NCBI RefSeq assembly: GCF_016695175.1
Contig: NZ_CP068022.1
Location: 854,001 to 918,000, forward strand
DNA: 64,000 nt
Origin: Pseudoalteromonas sp. GCY
GTDB lineage: Bacteria; Pseudomonadota; Gammaproteobacteria; Enterobacterales; Alteromonadaceae
Direction: 5' to 3'
A program made the position numbers and the translations under genes. Positions 1-9,516 of the stretch are shown here, in pieces (position 1 is the stretch's first letter; every line of letters starts with the position of its first letter). Below the pieces are notes generated by a model that did not search any database, was not told where the DNA came from, and worked only from the letters and a program-made list of their open reading frames with translations.

Positions 1-756
1 TCAGGCAACCCATCGCCACTTGAAAGCGTGCACTGCGAGCAATATATTTGGGACTTATGGCGTAATCAACTCGACGCTAAATTGATGCGCCGTATAGGTC
101 TACCTTGGTCAGAGCAGCTTATGGCGCGTACTTTTACTGCGCCTCTTGGAACGCTAAAAACTGCAGAACTTGCGCTTAAACATGGTATTGCATGCCATTT
201 AGCCGGTGGCACGCACCACGCACACTATGATTTTGGCTCTGGTTTTTGTATGGTGAATGATCTTGCCTTTACAGCTACGCATTTGCTCGACAACAATCAG
301 ATCACCAATGCCTTAATTTTTGATTTGGATGTTCATCAAGGCGACGGTACCGCCGCTATGCTAAAGCACAACCCGTATGTTTATACCTGCTCAATCCACT
401 GCGAGAAAAACTTCCCCTTTCGTAAACATGCTAGCGATTTAGATATTGGCTTAGAAATAGGGATCAGTGACACACACTACCTAGAAATTGTCGCACATAC
501 GCTTGAGTCATTATTGATTGATCTAAATCCAGATATTGTGCTGTACGACGCTGGTGTCGATGTTTGGCAAGGTGATAACTTAGGTAAATTGGATATCTCA
601 TGGCTTGGCATTGCGAAACGAGATGCATTGGTGCTGACATTATGTCAAAAGCATGGTGTCCCTGTCGCAACCGTGATTGGTGGCGGATACGATAAAGATC
701 ACCAAAGACTAGCAAAGCGCCACGCGATTGTGGTGCAGCAAGCTGCAAAGCTTTAA
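1..756 (+). CDS. Histone deacetylase / acetoin-utilisation family hydrolase (5' partial)
   Basis: The product belongs to the arginase/deacetylase fold that removes acetyl groups with a catalytic zinc. Visible family motifs are GGTHHA followed by FCMVNDLA (tandem histidines and the asparagine/aspartate pair), FDLDVHQGDGTA (metal-binding Asp-Val-His), the SIHCEKNFPF strand and YDAGVDVWQGDNLG. The reading frame is open from base 1, and the first in-frame start candidate (GTG at 28) would leave out codons that look coding. Family members are about 300 residues and about 250 are present, so the true start is upstream of the window. The substrate cannot be told from sequence; bacterial members act on acetylpolyamines, small acetyl amides or acetyl-lysine. 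The C-terminal end is intact. Confidence 0.9.
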   Translation, partial: SGNPSPLESVHCEQYIWDLWRNQLDAKLMRRIGLPWSEQLMARTFTAPLGTLKTAELALKHGIACHLAGGTHHAHYDFGSGFCMVNDLAFTATHLLDNNQITNALIFDLDVHQGDGTAAMLKHNPYVYTCSIHCEKNFPFRKHASDLDIGLEIGISDTHYLEIVAHTLESLLIDLNPDIVLYDAGVDVWQGDNLGKLDISWLGIAKRDALVLTLCQKHGVPVATVIGGGYDKDHQRLAKRHAIVVQQAAKL

Positions 757-1039
757 TCTAACCAATCGATTATGCAACAAGCTTTTCGTACACTTCCAAT
801 AGATAAATAATTCATAAAACACCCAAAAACCTCATTTGAATTTCAAAAATAACTTATCTTTTTGGATAAAAGTAAAAAAAATGAGACAAAAAACAACAAA
901 AGTTAACAACACTCCCAAAAAAAATACCTAACTTAATGTTTCTTATACTTATAATAAATTTTTTAATTTTACATTTGTAATGTTATACAAACCTTGTTAC
1001 AAAATAAGTGCATCTATGCAAATATGTTAAGGAATAATA
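757..1039. promoter_or_regulatory. AT-rich intergenic region upstream of the TonB receptor
   Basis: This stretch is strongly AT-rich with many A and T runs and no coding potential. It must carry the promoter of the receptor gene that starts at 1040, whose own ribosome binding site is the AAGGAATAA just before the ATG. I see no classical Fur box and no clear factor-independent terminator for the preceding deacetylase gene. Confidence 0.45.
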
Positions 1040-3994
1040 ATGAAAATAAACTTAGTAACATTAGCCGTAGTTCTTGCGCTATCATCAATAAACCCTGCGT
1101 TCGCCGATAACTCGACAGGTTCAATATCGGGCATTGCCAGCCAAGGCTCTGTTGTAACAATCAAAAATACAGATACAGGCCTATCAAGAACTTTTTCAGT
1201 ATCGACGAATGAGAAGTTTCACTTTAGACAATTACCTACAGGTAATTATACGGTCTCTAATGGTGAACAAAGCTTCGATATCGTTGTAACTGTCGGTGGC
1301 ACGCGATCTATCGATTTTACAGACAAAGTTGAAGTCCTCAGTGTAGTCGGTTCCCGAGTTTCTCCTCTGGATTTGACTTCAGTGGAGTCAGCAACTGTAT
1401 TTACAGCGGAAGATATAGATCGATTACCAATTACAAAAGACTTAACGAGTGTTGCATTACTTGCTCCAGGTACGACTAAAGGTGACTCAGGCTTTGGCAA
1501 CCTAGCATCATTTGGTGGTGCCTCAGTTGCTGAAAATGGCTATTATATTAATGGCTTCGATGTTACAAATATTCGAAAATTCACTTCTTTTGCCAACCTT
1601 CCCTACGATGGTGTATCACAACAACAAGTTAAAACTGGTGGTTATGGGGCTGAGTATGGCCGTTCACTCGGCGGCGTAGTTAATATAGTAACAAAACGAG
1701 GGTCCAACGATTGGGAATTTGGAGGTTCAGCATATTGGACACCAAAAGGCCTACGTGAAGAACGTACCGATAACTTGAGCAAGCAAACCGACCCATCTCC
1801 AAGCGAAAAGTACCATGTCTACAATTCTGACAATACTTACGATTACTTGAAATATAACGTTTACGGTTCTGGCCCTATCATTGAAGACAAACTATTTTTC
1901 TTCGCAATGTACCAATGGCACGACGATGAATGGAATGATTTTAATGTCGACAGAAGTACACGTAATACCGATGAGTCGCCTCTAGGTTTGTTTAAGTTAG
2001 ATTGGAATATTACTGACAGTCAGGTACTAGAATATACCTATATTCTTAATGATGATGAGTACACGATTCATCCATACACCAACCCTGAAGACGAATATTA
2101 CACAGGTAAGCATGGCACACCAGCAGATCCATATTCAATAAGTGATAGTGGCGATATTCATATCCTTAGCTACACGGGATACATTACTGATAATCTAACT
2201 GTAAATGCACTTATTGGCCGTATGGAGTTTGACTCTAATGTGAGAAATCCGCTTGAAGGACCTGGAGCCGAATGCCCATTAGTTTACGATCGTCGCGAAA
2301 CTCCAACATCTTCACAACGAATAGGTTGTTGGGGTAAAGATTCAAATCAATATTATCGCTACGACCCCGAAGGAAAAACAGAATCTGATACTCGCGATTC
2401 GATTCGATTAGGATTACGCTACGACATCGGCGCGCACAGTATCTCTTTTGGTTATGACAAAGAAGAATTTGAGTCAACCAAACTGGGACGAGAGTACTCT
2501 GGTGGTGATTACTGGCGCTGGCATAGAGGCACAGGAAGTGAAGTTAGAGGTGTCGTGGTGCCTGAAGGACAAGATTATATTCGCCACCGGACTCTCACCC
2601 AAGCTTCAGGCAAGTATCTCGTAGAGAATACGGCGTTTTATTTTACTGATGAATGGCAAGTTACAGATGATATCATCCTTCGATTAGGCATTCGTGCTGA
2701 AGGATTCGAAAACTTTAACTCAAAAGGTGAATCCTTTGTGAAAGGTGACACTAAATATGCTCCTCGACTGGGATTCTCTTGGGACGTATTCGGTGAAGGT
2801 GATAAAAAGCTATTTGCCACGGCGGGACGCTATTACATCCCTATCTCAGCCAATACTAACATCCGTGGTTCTGGTATAGAATTCTCCACGGAAGAGTACT
2901 TCCTTGTCGATAGTGCTGATGAAGATCCAACAACAAGTGCGCCGACCAAGTTAGGTGCTAAATTAGGTGAGACATCATATAACGGTGATGAGAATCCTCC
3001 TCATCCCGGCTCTATTGCCGCTATTAACCTTGAACCAATGCACCAAGACGAATTCATCTTAGGCTATCAGCAAGAGTTTGATATTTGGACAGTCGGCGTT
3101 AAAGCTATTTATCGTGAAATAAAAGATGGTATGGATGACTACTGTGGTCACCAAGCATTTATAAACTATGCAAACGATAATGGCTACGATAACTTCGACT
3201 ACAGCAGCATGGCAAATTGCATGATGATGAACCCAGGTAATGACGTTGAAATTGCCATGGATCTTGAAAACAATGGAAACTATCAAGCAGTTTCAATTCC
3301 TGCCAGCTACTTTGACCTAGATAAATATAAACGTACCTATACCGCAGTAGAGTTTTTCTGGGAACGAGCATTTGAGGACAATTGGTATTTAAAGGGATCG
3401 TACAGTTATGCGAAGAGTAAAGGGAACGCGGAAGGCTATGTGAATTCAACACTAGAGCAGGATGATGCAGGAGCTACGCAGGACGTAGATCATGCGTTAT
3501 TCCAAAAAGGGGCATATGGTTATTTACCGAACGACAGACGTCATACATTAAAACTGTTTGGTGGATATAACGTCACAGAAGAAATTGCAGTGTCTGCAAA
3601 TATTTTAGTTCAGTCTGGTAGACCTGTAAGCTGCTATGGATATCTACCATTGGAGCAATACAAAGACGAACTAGGTGTTGATTATAGTGGGCTCGCAAGC
3701 TATAGCGCATCTTCGTTCTTTTGCCAAGGTAAGCTAGGTAGTCGCGGTAACGAAGGAAGAACACCTTGGGTTAAAACTGTTGACTTAGGTGTGACATACA
3801 GACCTGAGTGGGCAGAAAACCTAACGTTACGTGCAAATATTAAAAATGCATTTAACTCTCAAGAAATTACAGAGTATACAGAGACAAGTGAGATCGGTTC
3901 TGCATCGGCTCCTGAGGCAAACCCTAATTATTTGAATGCTTCAAACTATTTAACGCCTAGAAGAGTTGAATTATCTGTTAGTTATAAATTCTAA
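1040..3994 (+). CDS. Oar-like TonB-dependent outer membrane receptor with N-terminal carboxypeptidase-regulatory domain
   Basis: This 984-residue protein has a signal peptide ending near ALSSINPAFA, then a short carboxypeptidase-regulatory-like beta domain (about residues 28-95, with SISGIASQGSVVTIKN and the LPTGNYTVS turn). A plug domain (about 105-230, with YYINGFDVTNI and GGVVNIVTKRG) and a long 22-strand-type barrel follow, ending in an aromatic residue (VELSVSYKF) as outer membrane barrels do. It is expected to import a ligand using TonB energy. The Oar-like architecture is common in marine bacteria that use peptides or polymers, and the substrate is not predictable. It starts at ATG with an AAGGAATAA ribosome site and appears monocistronic, followed by a terminator. 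Confidence 0.93.
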   Translation: MKINLVTLAVVLALSSINPAFADNSTGSISGIASQGSVVTIKNTDTGLSRTFSVSTNEKFHFRQLPTGNYTVSNGEQSFDIVVTVGGTRSIDFTDKVEVLSVVGSRVSPLDLTSVESATVFTAEDIDRLPITKDLTSVALLAPGTTKGDSGFGNLASFGGASVAENGYYINGFDVTNIRKFTSFANLPYDGVSQQQVKTGGYGAEYGRSLGGVVNIVTKRGSNDWEFGGSAYWTPKGLREERTDNLSKQTDPSPSEKYHVYNSDNTYDYLKYNVYGSGPIIEDKLFFFAMYQWHDDEWNDFNVDRSTRNTDESPLGLFKLDWNITDSQVLEYTYILNDDEYTIHPYTNPEDEYYTGKHGTPADPYSISDSGDIHILSYTGYITDNLTVNALIGRMEFDSNVRNPLEGPGAECPLVYDRRETPTSSQRIGCWGKDSNQYYRYDPEGKTESDTRDSIRLGLRYDIGAHSISFGYDKEEFESTKLGREYSGGDYWRWHRGTGSEVRGVVVPEGQDYIRHRTLTQASGKYLVENTAFYFTDEWQVTDDIILRLGIRAEGFENFNSKGESFVKGDTKYAPRLGFSWDVFGEGDKKLFATAGRYYIPISANTNIRGSGIEFSTEEYFLVDSADEDPTTSAPTKLGAKLGETSYNGDENPPHPGSIAAINLEPMHQDEFILGYQQEFDIWTVGVKAIYREIKDGMDDYCGHQAFINYANDNGYDNFDYSSMANCMMMNPGNDVEIAMDLENNGNYQAVSIPASYFDLDKYKRTYTAVEFFWERAFEDNWYLKGSYSYAKSKGNAEGYVNSTLEQDDAGATQDVDHALFQKGAYGYLPNDRRHTLKLFGGYNVTEEIAVSANILVQSGRPVSCYGYLPLEQYKDELGVDYSGLASYSASSFFCQGKLGSRGNEGRTPWVKTVDLGVTYRPEWAENLTLRANIKNAFNSQEITEYTETSEIGSASAPEANPNYLNASNYLTPRRVELSVSYKF

Positions 3995-4006
3995 AAAAAT
4001 AAAATC

Positions 4007-4043
4007 AAGCTCGATGCGTTGCTAATCCTAGCATCGAGCTTTT
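4007..4043 (+). terminator. Rho-independent terminator of the TonB receptor gene
   Basis: A perfect 11-bp stem (AAGCTCGATGC pairing with GCATCGAGCTT) with a 13-base loop is followed by TTTT, 12 bases after the receptor stop codon. Confidence 0.85.
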
Positions 4044-4257
4044 CCAACTAACTAAAGTTGGGTATGAGGTGCATATTATTATTCTGCACATCAGTCTAAC
4101 TCTAAGCTGCTTCAATTACTTTCCAACTGTTTAGCGCCATATTCCTTTCTTTACACCACTATCACCGCAGAAAGGAAACCACAACAACTTATAAAAATAA
4201 AAAACAGTTTTATTACTAAAATTAAATTTATTGATAACATACCTACTTGACCAACCA

Positions 4258-4419
4258 ATACCAACCTGCTTAATTAAGTGGTCTATTTTGAAGCAAGAAA
4301 ATCTTGTCGATAACAAGGAAAATATTTTGCTATTTACTTGTTCTAAATGAGAAATTTTTAACATAGTCAGCGTCAGATTTACTCCTTCAAATTGAACATG
4401 TATTAAGTGAAATTGGTAT
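4258..4419. repeat. Short inverted-repeat element (MITE-like candidate)
   Basis: The left end reads ATACCAACCTGCTTAAT and the right end, on the opposite strand, reads ATACCAATTTCACTTAAT. They share ATACCAA and CTTAAT with a short variable spacer between. The 160-base interior is AT-rich and has no convincing gene. The ends and size fit a non-autonomous mobile repeat, but there is no second copy in this window to confirm it. A gene remnant begins immediately at its right edge. No target-site duplication is obvious. Confidence 0.5.
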
Positions 4420-4917
4420 AACTGTGCTTTAGACACAAAACTAGAGGTTGCTGCTTTCACTAAACATGCAAATGCGGTTGGTAACTTAGAGGCGTTAACA
4501 CAAAAACACAGCGAACAAGCGGGTGCCACGGGAAATGGCTACTTTATTTTCAATCCAGCCTACTTAAGAACTGATCGTTACTTCAACTGTAGCGTGCCGC
4601 TAAATGCCAATATTGGCCAATTTACGCTAACCGTTCATGGAACAACTAAAGGATTAACTGGTACTAATGCCTTCTGTTCGATTTCAAGAATACGTAAAGT
4701 AAGTGATGGCGGTATCGATAAATGGTTCAAGTTTAAAACTGGTAAAGCTTTTTATTGGACAGATATATCTGATCCAAACGTAGCAGAAGAGCAATTTGTT
4801 AGCCATACCACCACTTTAGATAATAACTACGAAAGTGGCGCTGTTTTGGACCTCAAGTGCAGAACAACGTGGGATAAAGGCAGCGTGGCAGTTGGTCAAA
4901 TTGAGCTTAGCTACTAA
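4420..4917 (+). pseudogene. 5'-truncated remnant of an unknown gene
   Basis: The frame is open from a TGA at 4408 to the stop at 4917, and codes for about 165 residues of ordinary protein-like sequence (for example EALTQKHSEQAGATGNGYFI and FNCSVPLNANIGQFTLTVHG). It contains no ATG or TTG; the only in-frame start candidate is an internal GTG at 4594 with no ribosome site, which would cut a continuous beta-rich domain. The upstream edge coincides with the end of the inverted-repeat element. I therefore read it as the tail of a gene that lost its front. The sequence resembles a secreted beta-sandwich, but I recognise no family. If the GTG is real, a 107-residue protein would be made. Confidence 0.55.
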
Positions 4918-4939
4918 TATTGAGTAGTGCCCTAACACT

Positions 4940-4969
4940 ATGGGCAATCTTTCCCTGAGGATTGCCCAT
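4940..4969. terminator. Perfect hairpin between convergent genes
   Basis: A 10-bp perfect stem (ATGGGCAATC with GATTGCCCAT) and a 10-base loop sit between the gene remnant and the convergent solute-binding protein gene. No T-run follows on either strand, so termination is likely but not proven. Confidence 0.5.
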
Positions 4970-5706
4970 TATGGTCCAACAAATTCTTGATTATGCTTTA
5001 CCAGTGCACGCCTAATTCGGTCTATGAGCTTCGGATCTGTATCCTTGCTAAATGCCATACATCCACGCTGCTGAATTGCCTTCGTCACTTCTAAAAGCGG
5101 TGTAACTTCATCATCGTTAAGCCCAGCGGCTTTAAGTTCCTCACTCATGATGTATTCCGTTGACATTACAATATCTATCCGCCCTTTGAAAAAGAGTTTG
5201 TAAAAGCTTTTGGAGTCGGCGGCGACCACCAAATGAGTTCCTTGAGTAAACCCGTGTTGAATCAAAAAATCATAATAGATATTGCCTTTTACTACTGCAG
5301 AAGTGTATTGCTTGGCATCTTCCAATGAAGCAACTTGAATATCCTTGCGCGTTTTAAGTTTGAAGAAATACACGCCCACAGGGCGGATCAAAGGGCATGC
5401 CCATTCGTAGTCAGCTTCACGCTCAGCGGTACGATAAATAGAGTAAATCATTGTATTTGGTCGCTCTTTGGCAATTTTCATTGCCCGTACCCAAGGGTAA
5501 ACTTTTATCTCGTAGTCAATTTCAGCAGCTGCGAGCACTTCCCTTACCTTTTTTGTTGCTCTCCCAACAACCTCACCTTTGTCATTGGTGAAGTTGTACG
5601 GCTTCCACTCTTCGGTTACCACCAGTAGATCTTTTGCAGAGGCACTCAAACTCGTTAAAGAGAGTATAATCAGGCTATAAATCGCTAATTTCATTACATA
5701 AGCCAA
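4969..5706 (-). CDS. Periplasmic solute-binding protein, family 3-like (small amino-acid-type)
   Basis: A signal peptide (MKLAIYSLIILSLTSLSASA) precedes a family 3 periplasmic-binding fold of about 220 residues. The opening DLLVVTEEWKPYNF is the typical first strand, and a second lobe follows with DIVMSTEYI. No ABC permease or ATPase is adjacent, so it may be an orphan binding protein or a sensor-like relative of the kind frequent in Pseudoalteromonas and Shewanella. The chosen start is a TTG (MAYVMKLAIYS) because GGAG lies about 8 bases upstream of it; the internal ATG four codons later is some 20 bases from that site. The ligand is unknown. Confidence 0.8.
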   Translation of the reverse strand: MAYVMKLAIYSLIILSLTSLSASAKDLLVVTEEWKPYNFTNDKGEVVGRATKKVREVLAAAEIDYEIKVYPWVRAMKIAKERPNTMIYSIYRTAEREADYEWACPLIRPVGVYFFKLKTRKDIQVASLEDAKQYTSAVVKGNIYYDFLIQHGFTQGTHLVVAADSKSFYKLFFKGRIDIVMSTEYIMSEELKAAGLNDDEVTPLLEVTKAIQQRGCMAFSKDTDPKLIDRIRRALVKHNQEFVGP

Positions 5707-5783
5707 TATTTCTTCTCCGCTTTTTGCAATTCCACCTTAACTCATGCACCATATTAAAAATACAAAGTTTCAAGAACATCAAT

Positions 5784-6662
5784 ATGAAAAGCATAGTACT
5801 ATTTATCCTTCTCGTCGCTTGTAGTTTTACGAGCATGGCGAATGAACAAGCAACGCAAAAAAAGCCAACAGAAAACCAACAACAACAGGCTTTGTCACAA
5901 TTACAAGAGCCAATGTATAGGCCCTTAATTGAGCGCTACATTCTGGATGAATTAAGAGCAGTCAGAGAAGATCAAATGCGCTTAAGAGCTGATATAGAGA
6001 AGAAAATCAGCCACTCTCAGCTAGATACTGCAGATCGCGCAATTACCTACACCACGGATACCATCAATAATGTGCTCTTTTTGATCACAGCAGCTGCGTC
6101 TATTTTAGTTGTCGTTGGTTGGACTTCTTTTAGAGATATTAAGAGTAAAGTTGAAGATATCGTTAGTCTGCGCGTTGGCACGATCACCGACGAATATGAA
6201 AAGCGCCTTCAGGTTATTGAAGAGAAATTACGCGAACGTTCTGAGGAAATCCTCAATAACCAGAAGAAAATCTCTATAACGAATGAAGTACACTCTCTGT
6301 GGATGCGGGCAAATCTTGAGAGTGACATGAACTCTAAAATTGAAATTTACGATGAGATCCTAAATCGCAAACCGGAAGATGTCGAGGCGATTGCCTACAA
6401 AGCCGATGCTTTATTAGAGCTTGGCCAAACCAACACAGCAATTGCTTTGTGTAATCAAGCATTAGAAATTGACAGTGACTATGGTTATGCCTATTGGCAG
6501 CGCGCGTGTGCTTACTCCATGCTATATAAGCATGCAGATGCGATGGCCGACATCCGTATGGCTTTGGAATATGCGCCTAACTTAAAGAATGAGTTACAGC
6601 ATGAGCCAGCGTTTGCGAGCCTTGCAGACAACCAGAGTTTTAACGAGCTGGTGAATAGTTAA
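5784..6662 (+). CDS. Membrane-anchored TPR protein with coiled coil
   Basis: The start at 5784 (MKSIVLFILLVACSFTSMAN) gives a clean signal peptide; an upstream in-frame start at 5724 would bury it. After a Q/K-rich linker comes a helix, then one membrane segment (NNVLFLITAAASILVVVGW), a charged coiled coil (about residues 135-185) and two to three tetratricopeptide units (SKIEIYDEILNRKPEDVEAI, then ALEIDSDYGYAYWQRACAYS). The protein probably sits in the inner membrane and scaffolds a complex. It lies between two solute-binding-like genes of opposite orientation and overlaps the end of the next one by 23 bases, tail to tail. The specific role is unknown. Confidence 0.75.
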   Translation: MKSIVLFILLVACSFTSMANEQATQKKPTENQQQQALSQLQEPMYRPLIERYILDELRAVREDQMRLRADIEKKISHSQLDTADRAITYTTDTINNVLFLITAAASILVVVGWTSFRDIKSKVEDIVSLRVGTITDEYEKRLQVIEEKLRERSEEILNNQKKISITNEVHSLWMRANLESDMNSKIEIYDEILNRKPEDVEAIAYKADALLELGQTNTAIALCNQALEIDSDYGYAYWQRACAYSMLYKHADAMADIRMALEYAPNLKNELQHEPAFASLADNQSFNELVNS

Positions 6663-7542
6663 GTTGTTTTAGCAGCTCGATTTGTAATTGCGTAATCACG
6701 TCGAGCTGCTTCTTAGAGATAATTAACGGATTTTCAATTTGATGGATTGCAGCCCCTTGCAAATTAAAGTTTTTTTTCAGCTCAACCATCATCGTGCTGT
6801 CATAGAAAAGTGCAGCCAAAGAGCCGTCTTCAAATGCTTGTGTTAAACCATACTCCAGACGTTTATGAAGTTTAATATCCTCTTTGCGGACATAGAAGTA
6901 CACCATTGAAGGGTAGAGCAACAGGTTTTTCTCGCCATAAGTCACTTGCTTGTTATCGAACGCCTTAAGCTCAGGTACTAACTCAATGACACCTCGTGGA
7001 AAAATCTTACCAGCACTATTTGCAAGCACTCGATAACTTGACAACCCATCACCATATTTCTCCACCGTAAAGCCCGCTTTTTCAAAAATATGAACATCGG
7101 GCCAATCCTTCCCTAAGACGACGTTGAACTTTTGTAGCTCAGCTAATGATAAATGCACATTCAGCTTGCCGCTGTCGGCCACGTTCATTGCCAGTGCCCT
7201 TATACCAAAGCTGCCAAACGCGATGGGAATGGCCACCGGCTTTGCTTGAGTGTCTCTAGCTGCGGTAGAAACCGTCCAAAACACATCGACATTGTGCTTT
7301 AGCAATTCCTTAAATTGCCGTGACTGATTGATTGGTAAATCAATCGGCTCTATCCAATACTCGCCATAACGTTCGCGTGATTTATCTAATGCTAAACGTA
7401 AGACTGACAAAAAGTACTGGTTCTGCGGCGTGCCATTTTCCTTTGCGGCATCCACCACTCTGATGACCTTTGATTCTGCAGAAACAGTATAAACGGCTAC
7501 CATAAGCAACAAGTACAGGACATAAAAAACACGAGCCCGCAT
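6640..7542 (-). CDS. Periplasmic solute-binding-like protein
   Basis: The signal peptide (MRARVFYVLYLLLMVAVYTV, cleaved after VSA) is followed by about 275 residues resembling type 2 periplasmic binding proteins, but it is more divergent than the neighbour at 4969. Candidate features are the strand KVIRVVDAAKENG, the segment HNVDVFWTVSTAAR and a C-terminal lobe with FEDGSLAALF. The start at 7542 lies 4 bases after the stop of the reductase gene, so the two are probably co-transcribed. No transporter is nearby. An orphan ligand sensor or an amino-acid or peptide binding protein are both possible. Confidence 0.65.
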   Translation of the reverse strand: MRARVFYVLYLLLMVAVYTVSAESKVIRVVDAAKENGTPQNQYFLSVLRLALDKSRERYGEYWIEPIDLPINQSRQFKELLKHNVDVFWTVSTAARDTQAKPVAIPIAFGSFGIRALAMNVADSGKLNVHLSLAELQKFNVVLGKDWPDVHIFEKAGFTVEKYGDGLSSYRVLANSAGKIFPRGVIELVPELKAFDNKQVTYGEKNLLLYPSMVYFYVRKEDIKLHKRLEYGLTQAFEDGSLAALFYDSTMMVELKKNFNLQGAAIHQIENPLIISKKQLDVITQLQIELLKQLNYSPAR

Positions 7543-7546
7543 AAGA

Positions 7547-8287
7547 TTACCAATATTGCTCAACGGTGATCTGCCCAGGCTTGGCCCGTCTGTGGCGTTC
7601 ATATCCCATAATCTGCAACTGAGCACTTAGCTCCTTTACCATTTCGGGGTTACCACAAAGCATAAAATGACTATTATTCGGAAACTGCTTATAGCCAAGG
7701 TGAGTTAATAATTGCTTGTTTTTTATCAATTCAGTGACTCGCCCTTGGCAACCGAGCTCAGGTTGTTCACGTGTTACGAGCGGCACATAAGTAAAGTCGT
7801 CTCTTTGTTGTTGCAATTGTTCAAGCTGTTCGCGGTAACACAAATCTGCATTTAGTCGCACACCATGAATAAGGATCACCTGTTTAACCTTTTGCCACAC
7901 TTCGGCTTCTCTGAGCATAGACAAAAATGGGCCAATCGCTGTACCTGTACTTATCATCCAAAGCGTATCGCAAGGTGGTAGTTCATCTAGTATAAAAAAA
8001 CCGTTTGCTTGGTAAGTTACATCGAGCTCATCACCGACTTGTAGCTGATGTAAAGGCACAGAAAGGTTACCGTCTGGTACTTCGACTAACAAGACTTCAT
8101 GAATTGACTCTGATGGTGGGTTTACAAAGGAATATGCTCGCGCAATGCGCTTATCCCCTTGTTGCAAACTCAATTTAGTATATTGACCAGCCTTAAACGG
8201 TGCGATGTCTGCTTTAAATTTGATACTAAATAATGTTGGCGTCCAGTGTGTGATTTCGACGATTTCTCCTTTTACCCATTGCGACAT
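7547..8287 (-). CDS. fpr: Ferredoxin/flavodoxin--NADP+ reductase
   Basis: At 246 residues it is the usual length. The FAD-binding motif RAYSFVNPP, the glycine-rich NADP-binding start STGTAIGPFLSML and the C-terminal aromatic end (TVEQYW) are all present. It transfers electrons between NADPH and flavodoxin or ferredoxin in the cytoplasm and in enterobacteria is linked to oxidative-stress defence. The start at 8287 (MSQWVKGEIVE) is supported by GGAG six bases upstream; a start at 8305 would swallow that site. It is followed four bases later by the solute-binding-like gene. Confidence 0.93.
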   Translation of the reverse strand: MSQWVKGEIVEITHWTPTLFSIKFKADIAPFKAGQYTKLSLQQGDKRIARAYSFVNPPSESIHEVLLVEVPDGNLSVPLHQLQVGDELDVTYQANGFFILDELPPCDTLWMISTGTAIGPFLSMLREAEVWQKVKQVILIHGVRLNADLCYREQLEQLQQQRDDFTYVPLVTREQPELGCQGRVTELIKNKQLLTHLGYKQFPNNSHFMLCGNPEMVKELSAQLQIMGYERHRRAKPGQITVEQYW

Positions 8288-8356
8288 TATTTCTCCAAAA
8301 CTCACAAGCCGTATTTATTTAACGATAACATAACCATGGCAAAAAAATTGGCTTTG

Positions 8357-9325
8357 TCAAAGTTTCGGGCACCAAGTTTTACCCAATTCAACAGGAAGCG
8401 GATCTCTGACGATGATCTGTGAAGTGACTTTCGGCAGCGACAGATTAAACTTGTCGATATGCGCATTCACCATGGAGGCATATCCTGTATTCGCAGCGCC
8501 GAGCGAATAGGCTTTCATTGTTGTCGACACGGTTAAGGCTTGTTTGTTTTGCTCTAGCTGTTGTACCAGCTCTCGCAACCAACCAAGATAATGCTGATTA
8601 TCTTCTATTAGGGAAGGTTCCGCTGTAATATCAGCAAGCGCCTTGTGGTAGTTGGAGAAGTCTGAGTTGAGTACATATATCCCAAGACTATTGATTAATA
8701 CTCGCTTCACAGCCCTATAGTTTTCATCTTTTGCATAATGGGTCGCCGCATCAACGTAGTAGCTCAGCGCCTCATCGGCTTCACCCATTGCAAATGTTGC
8801 ATTGCCAAGCGCAGTTAACAGCCCCGCTTGCATAAAGCTTGGTAACATTTCTTTATCTACGCTTTTTAAGAGATTGTAACCGATAGCGGGTTGATCTAGG
8901 CGCGTGTACGCAATCGCGATATTCACTTTAAGTGCAGACTTATGTTGGAAGCTAGCCGGAGCGTTCATTGCACATCGATAATGCCAGATAGCTTGTTCAT
9001 TCTGGTTACGGCGACGATAGCCAACACCAATATTAGTCAGAATTTTTGCCTTATCTTCGTCCGCCAAAGTCTTGAAGGGTGGCGCTTTAAGACTATCTAG
9101 CGCCTTAATAAAAATGGCGTTATTGAATGTATTTGCACTTGCTCTAATCGCTAGATAGTGAAGTTGATATGAGTCTGTAATAGCAAGGCCCTGTTGAGCA
9201 ATCGCGTTTTGGTATACCTTAAGTGCTTCGTCAGGCGCGTTTTTGACCAAAGACTCGAACGCATCTAAGTCCACTTCAACATTCGCCATCAGTGCTAAAA
9301 AGCCCAGAACAAGAATCGTCATCAC
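8357..9325 (-). CDS. Secreted/periplasmic TPR-like helical repeat protein
   Basis: A short hydrophobic N-terminus (MMTILVLGFLALMANVEV) suggests export, followed by about 300 residues of helical repeats in tetratricopeptide style, such as ILTNIGVGYRRRNQNEQAIW and SALKVNIAIAYTRLDQPAIG. The start is a GTG directly followed by ATG (9325/9322), after a weak GGTGTTGGG site. It has its own transcription unit between fpr and the deoD terminator. It resembles the periplasmic portion of sensor proteins that carry TPR repeats but has no signalling domain. Function unknown. Confidence 0.6.
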   Translation of the reverse strand: MMTILVLGFLALMANVEVDLDAFESLVKNAPDEALKVYQNAIAQQGLAITDSYQLHYLAIRASANTFNNAIFIKALDSLKAPPFKTLADEDKAKILTNIGVGYRRRNQNEQAIWHYRCAMNAPASFQHKSALKVNIAIAYTRLDQPAIGYNLLKSVDKEMLPSFMQAGLLTALGNATFAMGEADEALSYYVDAATHYAKDENYRAVKRVLINSLGIYVLNSDFSNYHKALADITAEPSLIEDNQHYLGWLRELVQQLEQNKQALTVSTTMKAYSLGAANTGYASMVNAHIDKFNLSLPKVTSQIIVRDPLPVELGKTWCPKL

Positions 9326-9411
9326 CCAACACCAGTACTTTACTATTAGAAAAACTCTACCACCTTTATTCAGTTTAAACTAGTCGAGGGAATTTCGGAT
9401 GGACAAAGATC

Positions 9412-9441
9412 AAAAAAAAAGCCGCTTCAAGCGGCTTTTTT
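9412..9441 (-). terminator. Rho-independent terminator downstream of deoD (bidirectional shape)
   Basis: A 7-bp stem GCCGCTT with AAGCGGC and a minimal loop is flanked by nine A on one side and six T on the other. It ends the minus-strand deoB-deoD transcript and could act in both directions. Confidence 0.9.
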
Positions 9442-9516
9442 GGGTGTGATTCGCGTTGTTTTAGGCGTGTCTCCAAAACTCTGCGATTACGTTACCAAGG
9501 AACTTTTTAAATTGTA

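Noticed and set aside
4131..4529. Minus-strand 132-codon open frame over the inverted-repeat element
   Set aside because: It runs through the AT-rich repeat and is antisense to the gene remnant, with no ribosome site or protein-like family pattern.
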